The position numbers and the translations under genes were made by a program. The notes beneath the pieces are model-generated. The model made no database searches and had not been told where the DNA came from. It saw nothing but the letters and a program-made list of their open reading frames with translations. Shown one piece after another: positions 1 to 5,577 of a DNA stretch of 6,785 bases (position 1 is its first letter; each line of letters begins with the position of its first letter). Origin of the DNA: Actinomycetes bacterium (GTDB taxonomy: Bacteria; Actinomycetota; Actinomycetes; Actinomycetales; Dermatophilaceae); NCBI GenBank assembly GCA_023389095.1, contig JAEWFB010000682.1:1-6785 (forward strand), in the 5' to 3' direction.

Positions 1-1245
1 GGGTTCGTCAACCTCATCAAGATGATGATCACCCCGATCATCTTCTGCACGATCGTGCTCGGCATCGGCTCGGTCCGCAAGGCCGCGCAGGTCGGCAAGG
101 TCGGCGGCCTCGCGCTCGGCTACTTCATCGTCATGTCGACCGTCGCGCTCGGCATCGGCCTGGTCGTCGGCAACATCGTGCACCCGGGCACGGGGCTCAA
201 CCTCACCGCGGCCGTCGCGCAGTCGGGCGCCTCGCAGGTCGACGCCAAGGCCGAGGGCGGCGTCGACTTCCTGCTCGGGCTCATCCCCGACACGCTCGTG
301 TCGGGGCTGACCTCCGGCTCGGTGCTGCAGGCTCTGCTCATCGCGCTCCTCGTCGGGTTCGCGCTGCAGAAGATGGGCAAGCAGGGCGAGCCGATCCTCA
401 CCGGCATCAAGCACCTCGAGCGGCTCGTCTTCCGCCTCATGGCGATGATCATGTGGGTCGCCCCGGTCGGTGCCTTCGGCGCCATGGCCGCCCTCGTCGG
501 CGCGACCGGCATCGGCTCGCTCAAGAGCCTCGGCCTGCTCATGGGCGCCTTCTACCTCACGTGCGTCATCTTCGTCTTCGCCTTCCTCGGCTCGATCCTC
601 AAGCTCGTCACCGGGATGAACGTCTTCTCGCTGCTGAGGTACCTCGGCCGTGAGTTCCTCCTCATCCTGTCGACCTCGTCGTCCGAGTCGGCCCTGCCGC
701 GCCTCATCGCGAAGATGGAGCACCTCGGCGTCTCGCGCCCGGTCGTCGGCATCACCGTGCCGACCGGCTACTCCTTCAACCTCGACGGCACGGCCATCTA
801 CCTGACGATGGCGAGCCTCTTCATCGCCGAGGCCATGGACAAGCCGTTCAGCATCGGCCAGCAGATCGGCCTGCTCGTCTTCATGATCATCGCGAGCAAG
901 GGCGCCGCGGGCGTCAGCGGCGCGGGCCTCGCCACCCTTGCCGGCGGTCTGCAGTCGCACCGCCCCGACCTGGTGCCGGGCGTCGGGTTCATCGTCGGCA
1001 TCGACCGCCTCATGAGCGAGGCGCGCGCCCTGACGAACTTCGCCGGCAACGCCATCGCCACGGTCGTCATCGGCACGTGGGTCGGCGAGCTCGACCGCGA
1101 GAAGGCACGTCTCGTCCTGTCGGGCCGGCTGCCGTTCGACGAGGCCCGGATGGTCGACTCCGACGACGACGCCACCCCGCCCTCCGCGTCGGCACCGGAC
1201 CTGTCCCACGACCGCAGCCCGGGCGAGCTCGTCGGCACCCGCTGA
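1..1245 (+). CDS. dctA: C4-dicarboxylate:cation symporter, DctA family (DctA-1), 5' end missing
   Basis: The reading frame is open from the first base and shows 414 residues before TGA. The first visible residues (GFVNLIKMMITPIIFCTIV) align with about residue 40 of E. coli DctA, so some 40-50 N-terminal residues, including TM1, lie outside the window; the ATG at 22 is internal. The family (dicarboxylate/amino acid:cation symporter, DAACS) imports succinate, fumarate and malate with H+ or Na+ across the cytoplasmic membrane. Visible hallmarks are the serine-rich re-entrant loop STSSSESALP (visible residues 224-233), the TM7 motif PTGYSFNLDGT (NLDG at 260-263), the second re-entrant loop SKGAAGVSG (from 299) and the TM8 segment GIDRLMSEARALTN. 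All core substrate-site motifs match canonical DctA. The tail after TM8 is acidic and low in complexity (SDDDATPPSASAP). A strong hairpin follows 24 bp after the stop. Family is certain; the precise substrate is inferred. Confidence 0.95.
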   Translation, partial: GFVNLIKMMITPIIFCTIVLGIGSVRKAAQVGKVGGLALGYFIVMSTVALGIGLVVGNIVHPGTGLNLTAAVAQSGASQVDAKAEGGVDFLLGLIPDTLVSGLTSGSVLQALLIALLVGFALQKMGKQGEPILTGIKHLERLVFRLMAMIMWVAPVGAFGAMAALVGATGIGSLKSLGLLMGAFYLTCVIFVFAFLGSILKLVTGMNVFSLLRYLGREFLLILSTSSSESALPRLIAKMEHLGVSRPVVGITVPTGYSFNLDGTAIYLTMASLFIAEAMDKPFSIGQQIGLLVFMIIASKGAAGVSGAGLATLAGGLQSHRPDLVPGVGFIVGIDRLMSEARALTNFAGNAIATVVIGTWVGELDREKARLVLSGRLPFDEARMVDSDDDATPPSASAPDLSHDRSPGELVGTR

Positions 1246-1268
1246 CGTCGGCACCACCTCCTCGACGC

Positions 1269-1301
1269 GCACCGGCGCGGCCGCTCAGGCCGCGCCGGTG
1301 C
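1269..1301 (+). terminator. Intrinsic-type terminator hairpin after dctA-1
   Basis: A perfect 14-bp GC-rich stem, gcaccggcgcggcc (1269-1282) with its exact complement at 1288-1301, encloses a 5-nt loop (gctca). It begins 24 bp after the dctA-1 stop codon. No T tract follows (tgccggttcc), as is usual for hairpin terminators in high-GC actinobacteria. The dyad is symmetric, so it could also stop transcription arriving from the opposite strand. Confidence 0.75.
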
Positions 1302-1494
1302 TGCCGGTTCCCATGAAAAGCCTTGCCGGGTGGAGGGTTCGGTGCCATCTACGGCGGACCCCGTTGTCCTGTCAAGGATGGTCGTTTTGCGTATCACGGA
1401 AACCTTCGGCACAGTTGAAGGTCGAACGAAAGATCTGTGAAACCGAAACGTGAGGAGACTGACGGCACCCCTCGTCGGGTGTCGTCGACGACGT
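1302..1494 (+). promoter_or_regulatory. Intergenic leader holding the BCCT promoter
   Basis: This gap carries no convincing gene. From about 1376 to 1450 the base composition falls to roughly half GC, clearly below the coding DNA on either side, as expected for a promoter and leader. No hexamer pair is strong. The best + strand candidates are TTGCGT (1387-1392) with CACAGT 17 nt later (1410-1415), and an isolated TATCAC (1392-1397). Short repeats are present: GAAACC occurs at 1399 and 1439, and ttcgg-cacag (1405-1414) is mirrored by ctgtg-aaa-ccgaa (1435-1447). I cannot match the leader to a known riboswitch class. A promoter must lie here because the upstream gene is terminated; its exact position is uncertain. 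Confidence 0.4.
1452..1486 (+). promoter_or_regulatory. Probable ribosome binding site plus leader hairpin of the BCCT gene
   Basis: GAGGAG (1452-1457) is the only good Shine-Dalgarno-like sequence before the BCCT gene, but it lies 37 nt before the ATG at 1495. Between them is a 10-bp hairpin, gacggcaccc (1461-1470) against gggtgtcgtc (1477-1486), with one G-U pair and a 6-nt loop. If the hairpin forms, the effective distance from GAGGAG to ATG 1495 shrinks to about 11 nt. The pairing is read directly from the sequence; its role in start selection is inferred. Confidence 0.4.
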
Positions 1495-3327
1495 ATGGCC
1501 TTGATGACCGAACCCACCGACGAGACCACGCAGGACCGCGACGCCCTGCACCCCGCGCTCGAACCGCCACCCGTCAACCACGAGGACGCGGCCCCGTCGC
1601 GGCTCGACAAGCCCGTCTTCTGGGTCTCGGCCGCCGTCGCCATCGGCTTCGTCGTCTGGGGCGCGCTCGGCACCGACAGCCTGAGCACGAGCGCCTCCAG
1701 CGGCCTCGACTTCGTCGTCCACAACACCGGCTGGCTCTTCTCCCTCGTCGCGAGCGGCTTCGTCGTCTTCGTCATCTGGCTCGCCGCGAGCCGCTACGGC
1801 AACATCCCGCTCGGCGGCGACGGCGAGGAGCCGGAGTTCCGCACCTCCTCGTGGGTGGCGATGATGTTCTCGGCCGGTATGGGCATCGGCCTGATGTTCT
1901 ACGGCGTCACCGAGCCGCTCACCCACCTCGTCAAGCCGCCGCCGGGTACCGGCGCCGCGGGCAACCCCGCGGCCGTGCAGCACGCGATGGCCACGACGAT
2001 GTTCCACTGGTCGCTGCACCCCTGGGCCATCTACGCCGTCGTCGGCCTCGCCGTCGCCTACGGCGTGTTCCGCAAGGGCCGCCTGCTGCTCATCAGCTCG
2101 GCCTTCGCCCCGCTCTTCGGCGAGAAGCGCGCCAACGGGGCCGCCGGCAAGGTCATCGACATCTTCGCGATCTTCGCGACGCTCTTCGGCTCGGCCACCT
2201 CGCTCGGCCTCGGTGCCCTGCAGATCGGCTCCGGCCTCGAGATCGTCGGCGGCATCGGCCCGGTCGGCAACGGCGTGCTCATCGCCATCATCGTCGTCCT
2301 GACGATCGCCTTCATCCTCTCGGCCGTCTCCGGCGTGGCCAAGGGCATCCAGTGGCTCTCGAACATCAACATGGTGCTCGCCGTCGGGCTGGCCCTCTTC
2401 GTGTTCGTCGTCGGCCCGACCGTGTTCATCCTCAACCTGCTGCCGACGACGATCGGCTCCTACGTGCAGGACCTCGCGATGATGTCGGCCCGCACCGACG
2501 CCGCGGGCGGCGCCGGCATGAAGGACTGGCTCGCCAGCTGGACGATCTTCTACTGGGCGTGGTGGGTCAGCTGGACGCCGTTCGTCGGCATGTTCATCGC
2601 CCGCATCTCGCGCGGCCGCACCATCCGCCAGTTCGTCACGGGCGTGCTGCTCGTGCCGTCGGTCGTGTCGCTCGTGTGGTTCGCCATCTTCGGCGGTGCC
2701 GGCATCTGGCAGCAGCAGCACGGCCAGGACATCGCCGGCCAGTCCTCCTCGGAGGGCACGCTCTTCGCGATGCTCGGCAACCTGCCCTGGCCGACCGTCA
2801 CCGCGGTCGTCGTCATGGTCCTCGTCGCGATCTTCTTCGTCTCCGGCGCCGACGCCGCCTCGATCGTCATGGGCACGCTCTCGGAGAAGGGCACCCTCGA
2901 GCCGTCGAGGAAGACCGTCATCTTCTGGGGCGCGGCCACCGGTGCCGTCGCCGCGATCATGCTCCTGCTCGGCGGCGAGGACGCGCTGTCGGGGCTGCAG
3001 AACGTGACGATCGTCGCGGCGCTGCCGTTCCTGCTCATCATGGTCGGCCTCGCCGCGGCCCTCGTGAAGGACCTGTCGCGCGACCCGCAGGTGGTCCGCC
3101 GCCGGTACGCGGTGGCCGCCGTCGAGCACGCCGTCGTCACCGGCGTCAGCGAGCACGGCGACGACTTCACGCTCAGCGTGCAGGAGTCCGCGCCCGGTGA
3201 GGGCGTCGGTGAGCTCGTGCCGACCGCGTGGTCCGAGGACGCCACCGCGGCCACCGGTACCGACGCGGAGGTCGCCCAGGACGTCGACGAGAGCACCCAG
3301 CGCGTCGGAGCCTCGATGCGCCTCTGA
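1495..3327 (+). CDS. BCCT-family osmolyte (betaine/choline/carnitine) transporter
   Basis: This 610-residue protein from ATG 1495 is a typical 12-TM secondary transporter of compatible solutes, most like Na+-coupled glycine betaine carrier BetP. Visible family marks are GMGIGLMFYGVTEP (128-141, the Gly-rich TM3 segment of Na+-coupled members), the aromatic-box region HWSLHPWAIY (171-180; W172, W177 and Y180 correspond to BetP W189, W194 and Y197), the tryptophan box WAWWVSWTPFVGMFIARISRGRT (354 onward) and SGADAASIVMG (450-460). A hydrophilic N-terminus of about 40 residues precedes TM1. An ~85-residue cytosolic tail starts basic (RRRY, 535-538), continues AVEHAVV...EHGDDF as in many BCCT proteins, and ends acidic. 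Start choice is uncertain: ATG 1495, TTG 1501 and ATG 1504 are in frame, and GTG 1450 would add 15 residues but has no ribosome binding site upstream. Hairpin terminators lie on both sides, so it is probably monocistronic. Betaine versus choline cannot be decided from the sequence alone. Confidence 0.93.
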   Translation: MALMTEPTDETTQDRDALHPALEPPPVNHEDAAPSRLDKPVFWVSAAVAIGFVVWGALGTDSLSTSASSGLDFVVHNTGWLFSLVASGFVVFVIWLAASRYGNIPLGGDGEEPEFRTSSWVAMMFSAGMGIGLMFYGVTEPLTHLVKPPPGTGAAGNPAAVQHAMATTMFHWSLHPWAIYAVVGLAVAYGVFRKGRLLLISSAFAPLFGEKRANGAAGKVIDIFAIFATLFGSATSLGLGALQIGSGLEIVGGIGPVGNGVLIAIIVVLTIAFILSAVSGVAKGIQWLSNINMVLAVGLALFVFVVGPTVFILNLLPTTIGSYVQDLAMMSARTDAAGGAGMKDWLASWTIFYWAWWVSWTPFVGMFIARISRGRTIRQFVTGVLLVPSVVSLVWFAIFGGAGIWQQQHGQDIAGQSSSEGTLFAMLGNLPWPTVTAVVVMVLVAIFFVSGADAASIVMGTLSEKGTLEPSRKTVIFWGAATGAVAAIMLLLGGEDALSGLQNVTIVAALPFLLIMVGLAAALVKDLSRDPQVVRRRYAVAAVEHAVVTGVSEHGDDFTLSVQESAPGEGVGELVPTAWSEDATAATGTDAEVAQDVDESTQRVGASMRL

Positions 3328-3337
3328 GGGGTTCCGA

Positions 3338-3381
3338 GGACGCCCCGGTGGATGCTGCCCCGCAGCCCCGCCGGGGCGTCC
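3338..3381 (+). terminator. Terminator hairpin after the BCCT gene
   Basis: Ten bases after the BCCT stop, ggacgccccgg (3338-3348) pairs perfectly with ccggggcgtcc (3371-3381). The stem can grow inward by T-G, G-C and G-C pairs to 14 bp, and an inner gctg/cagc hairpin (3354-3366) closes the loop, giving an almost continuous stem. There is no long T run after it. It separates the osmolyte transporter from the lysR gene. Confidence 0.72.
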
Positions 3382-3390
3382 GTCGTTCGG

Positions 3391-3407
3391 TAGGGTCGGC
3401 GCGACCC
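3391..3407 (+). promoter_or_regulatory. Candidate lysR promoter -10 (TAGGGT) overlapped by a 15-bp dyad
   Basis: TAGGGT (3391-3396) fits the TANNNT form of actinobacterial -10 elements and would place the transcript start near 3403, about 22 nt before the lysR ATG. No clear -35 is seen, because that space is taken by the terminator stem. A perfect inverted repeat, GGGTCG-GCG-CGACCC (3393-3407), overlaps the -10 and the predicted start point. That is a plausible place for autorepression, which is common in LysR-family genes. Position and role are inferred. Confidence 0.35.
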
Positions 3408-3424
3408 GGACCGGAGGCGCACGG

Positions 3425-4330
3425 ATGGACGCTCGCCAGCTTCGCTACTTCCTCACCATCGTCGACGCCGGCGGGGTGACCCGGGCGGCCGAGCAGCTCT
3501 TCGTCTCCCAGCCGTCGCTGTCCCAGGCGCTCAACACGCTCGAGAACGAGCTCGGCGTGCCGCTCTTCCACCGGGTCGGCCGGCGGCTCGTGCTCAGCGA
3601 GGCCGGCGCCGACCTCGTGGGACCCGCGCGCACCGTGCTGCGCGACCTCGACGCGGCGCGAGCCGTCGTCGACGCGCACCGCGGCGTGCGCTCCGGACGG
3701 CTCGACCTCGTGAGCATGCCGTCGCCGGGCATCGAGCCGCTCGCCTCCCTCGTCGCGTCCTTCAGCCGCGAGCACCCCGGGGTGACGCTGAGCGTCGGCG
3801 CGGCCTTCACGCCGGAGGAGGTGCTCGACCTCGTGTCGGACGGGTCCGCCGAGATCGGCCTCGTCGGCGCCCGCGAGCCGCTCCAGGCCCGGGGCCTGAC
3901 CGTCGTCGAGCTCGGCGAGCAGCCGCTCGTCCTCGTCGTCGCGCGGGGTTCCGACGCCTTCTCCGGCCGGCCGGAGGTCACCCGGGACGACCTGGCCGGG
4001 CAGCCGGTCGTCGTGTCGCAGCGGGGCTCGCTCATGCGCTGGTTCGTCGACGACCTCGGCGCCACCGGCGCCCCGGCCAACATCGTCGTCGAGGTCGCCC
4101 ACCGCACCTCGATCCTGCCGCTCGTCGTGGCCGGGGTCGGCCATGCCGTGCTGCCCCAGGCCTGGCGCCCGCTCGCCGAGCGCCTCGGGCTCGACGTGCT
4201 GACCCTGACCCCGCGCTCGGTCCTGCGGATCTGCCTCGTGCACCGCGACGCGGCGCTGACCCCGGCGGCCACGGCCTTCCTCGCCGTCGCGCAGCGCCGC
4301 GACGGCGACCCCGCTGACCTCGGCACATAG
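3425..4330 (+). CDS. LysR-type transcriptional regulator, probable activator of the dmlA-dctA unit
   Basis: This is a 301-residue LysR-type regulator, the usual family length. The N-terminal winged helix-turn-helix is classical: MDARQLRYFLTIVDAGGVTRAAEQLFVSQPSLSQALNTLENELGVPLFHR spans residues 1-50, with the recognition helix around SQPSLSQALNTLE (28-40) and the wing at RRLVLSEAG (53-61). A linker helix follows to about residue 88, then a periplasmic-binding-protein-like effector domain (about 91-290). ATG 3425 is chosen because the family consensus begins exactly there and GGAGG lies 7 nt upstream (3413-3417); the frame stays open further upstream, but that part is Arg/Pro-rich and unlike LysR. 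It lies 99 bp before dmlA in the same direction. By analogy with E. coli DmlR, it likely activates the dehydrogenase and transporter when the hydroxy-acid substrate is present; the effector is unknown. Confidence 0.93.
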   Translation: MDARQLRYFLTIVDAGGVTRAAEQLFVSQPSLSQALNTLENELGVPLFHRVGRRLVLSEAGADLVGPARTVLRDLDAARAVVDAHRGVRSGRLDLVSMPSPGIEPLASLVASFSREHPGVTLSVGAAFTPEEVLDLVSDGSAEIGLVGAREPLQARGLTVVELGEQPLVLVVARGSDAFSGRPEVTRDDLAGQPVVVSQRGSLMRWFVDDLGATGAPANIVVEVAHRTSILPLVVAGVGHAVLPQAWRPLAERLGLDVLTLTPRSVLRICLVHRDAALTPAATAFLAVAQRRDGDPADLGT

Positions 4331-4341
4331 GCGCTGCCTAT
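4327..4341 (+). promoter_or_regulatory. Candidate LysR-type binding site (T-N11-A dyad)
   Basis: The sequence ATAGGC-GCT-GCCTAT is a perfect 6-bp inverted repeat with a 3-nt centre. T4328 and A4340 stand in the T-N11-A arrangement that defines LysR-family recognition boxes. The site overlaps the TAG stop codon of the regulator gene and is centred 96 bp before the dmlA start. If transcription began near 4400, the dyad would be centred at about -66, the usual place for the LysR recognition half-site. The symmetry is seen directly; binding is inferred. Confidence 0.5.
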
Positions 4342-4357
4342 CCGGGCCATCCGGAAT

Positions 4358-4394
4358 GGGTCTTGGACCCGATGAGTGCCGGTGCCCTTCCATG
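4358..4394 (+). promoter_or_regulatory. Possible dmlA promoter region with GGGTC-TTG-GACCC palindrome
   Basis: A 13-bp dyad, GGGTC-TTG-GACCC (4358-4370), embeds TTGGAC (4363-4368), a possible -35 box. A weak -10-like TTCCAT (4388-4393) lies 19 nt later. The dyad would then occupy about -36, where the activation half-site of LysR regulators normally lies. The promoter hexamers are poor matches, as expected for an activator-dependent promoter but also for a chance reading. Confidence 0.3.
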
Positions 4395-4429
4395 GCTGCA
4401 CCAGCACCTCGAGCCGATGGAGGCCCACC

Positions 4430-5527
4430 ATGACCACCACCCCGCGCACCTTCCGCGTCGCCGTGATCCCCGCCGACGGCGTCGGCAAGGAGGTGGTCGC
4501 CGCCGGCTGCCGCGTCCTCGACGCCGTCGCCGAGCAGTCGGGAACCTTCCGGTTCGACTGGACCGAGCTGCCCTGGGGCTCCGACTACTACGCCGAGCAC
4601 GGCCGCATGATGCCGGAGGACGGTCTCGAGACGCTTCGGGGCTTCGACGCCATCTACTTCGGCGCCGTCGGCTGGGACACCGTGCCCGACCACGTCAGCC
4701 TCTGGGGCCTGCGCCTCAACATCACCCAGAACTTCGACCAGTGGGCCAACGTCCGACCGGTCACCTTCCTGCCCGGCGTCACCTCACCGCTGCGCAAGGC
4801 CGACGAGGTCGACCTCGACTGGGTCGTCCTCCGCGAGAACAGCGAGGGCGAGTACGCCGGCCTCGGCGGTCGCAACCTCAGCGGGCGCGGCCCCGGCAAC
4901 GAGGTGGCCCTGCAGACCGCCCTGTTCACCGAGAAGGGCTGCGAGCGGATCATGCGCTTCGCCTTCGACCTGGCCAGGACCCGGCCGGTGCGGAAGGTCT
5001 CGAGCGTCACGAAGTCCAACGCCCAGCAGTACGGCATGGTGCTCTGGGACGAGGTCTTCGCCCGCGTCGCGCAGGACTACCCCGACGTCGCCACCGAGAG
5101 CGTCCTCGTCGACGCCATGAGCGCCAAGTTCGTGCTGCACCCCGAGGACCTGTCGGTCGTCGTCGCCTCCAACCTCAACGCCGACATCCTGTCCGACCTC
5201 GGCTCGGCCCTCGCCGGCAGCCTCGGGCTCGCGGCGAGCGCCAACCTCAACCCCGAGGGCCGCTTCCCGAGCATGTTCGAGCCGGTGCACGGCTCGGCCC
5301 CCGACATCGCGGGCCTCGGCATCGCCAACCCGATCGGGCAGATCTCGAGCGGCGCGCTCATGCTGCAGCACTTCGGCCTGACCGACGAGGCGGCCCGCGT
5401 CGAGTCGGCGGTCCGCGAGGTGACCGGCGCCGGCACCCGGACGCGTGACATCGGCGGAGCCGCCACGACCGACGAGGTCACCGCGGCCGTCGTCGACGCC
5501 CTCCAGCGCGCCCTCGTCGGCGCCTGA
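4430..5527 (+). CDS. dmlA: NAD+-dependent beta-decarboxylating dehydrogenase, D-malate/tartrate dehydrogenase family
   Basis: This is a 365-residue member of the isocitrate/isopropylmalate dehydrogenase superfamily, close in length and order to E. coli DmlA (361 residues), which converts D-malate + NAD+ to pyruvate + CO2 + NADH in the cytosol. Matching segments include IPADGVGKEV (13-22), FDAIYFGAVGW (72-82), TVPDHVSLWG (84-93), FDQWANVRPV (102-111), RENSEGEY (135-142), TKSN with the catalytic Lys at 195, metal-binding Asp at 228, 252 and 256, and NLNPE...FPSMFEPVHGSAPDI (272-293). NLNADILSDLG (248-258) still fits the family signature. The oddity is that the first substrate-binding arginine (R-R in E. 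coli DmlA; R94 of isopropylmalate dehydrogenase) is replaced by T99-Q100, while R109, R135 and Y142 remain. The start is fixed by GGAGG at 4419-4423, 6 nt before ATG. dctA-2 follows 50 bp downstream. Family is sure; substrate is tentative. Confidence 0.9.
   Translation: MTTTPRTFRVAVIPADGVGKEVVAAGCRVLDAVAEQSGTFRFDWTELPWGSDYYAEHGRMMPEDGLETLRGFDAIYFGAVGWDTVPDHVSLWGLRLNITQNFDQWANVRPVTFLPGVTSPLRKADEVDLDWVVLRENSEGEYAGLGGRNLSGRGPGNEVALQTALFTEKGCERIMRFAFDLARTRPVRKVSSVTKSNAQQYGMVLWDEVFARVAQDYPDVATESVLVDAMSAKFVLHPEDLSVVVASNLNADILSDLGSALAGSLGLAASANLNPEGRFPSMFEPVHGSAPDIAGLGIANPIGQISSGALMLQHFGLTDEAARVESAVREVTGAGTRTRDIGGAATTDEVTAAVVDALQRALVGA
4431..4444 (+). repeat. 14-nt direct repeat at the dmlA start (second copy at 5535-5548)
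   Basis: TGACCACCACCCCG at codons 1-5 of dmlA recurs exactly at 5535-5548, just after the dmlA stop codon. The repeat therefore brackets the dehydrogenase coding sequence. The unit is rich in ACC and may be chance. Confidence 0.6.
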
Positions 5528-5577
5528 CCACCGCTGACCACCACCCCGACCATCACTTCTACAACGAGGTAGGAACG

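Noticed and set aside
1376..1494. Riboswitch (for example c-di-AMP type) before the osmolyte transporter
   Set aside because: I could not find the conserved core sequences of a known class. Only short, imperfect inverted repeats are visible.
1372..3156. Long minus-strand frame opposite the BCCT gene (594 residues)
   Set aside because: The protein would be a run of Asp, Glu, Arg, His and Gly with no domain or hydrophobic core, the usual mirror of a high-GC gene. The + strand frame is a clear BCCT transporter.
1437..3200. Arg-rich + strand frame overlapping the BCCT gene
   Set aside because: It is the neighbouring frame of the transporter, made mostly of Arg, Gly, Pro and Ala, and resembles no protein family.
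3197..3424. Upstream extension of the lysR frame
   Set aside because: The extra residues are Arg/Pro-rich, cross the terminator hairpin and overlap the BCCT gene. The LysR consensus starts at MDARQLRYF with its own GGAGG.
4376..4429. GTG 4376 as an earlier dmlA start
   Set aside because: It lacks a ribosome binding site, and the added 18 residues have no counterpart in DmlA. ATG 4430 has GGAGG at the right distance.
3173..4693. Minus-strand frame opposite lysR (506 residues)
   Set aside because: It is a shadow of the lysR and dmlA codons, with no recognisable domain and no ribosome binding site.
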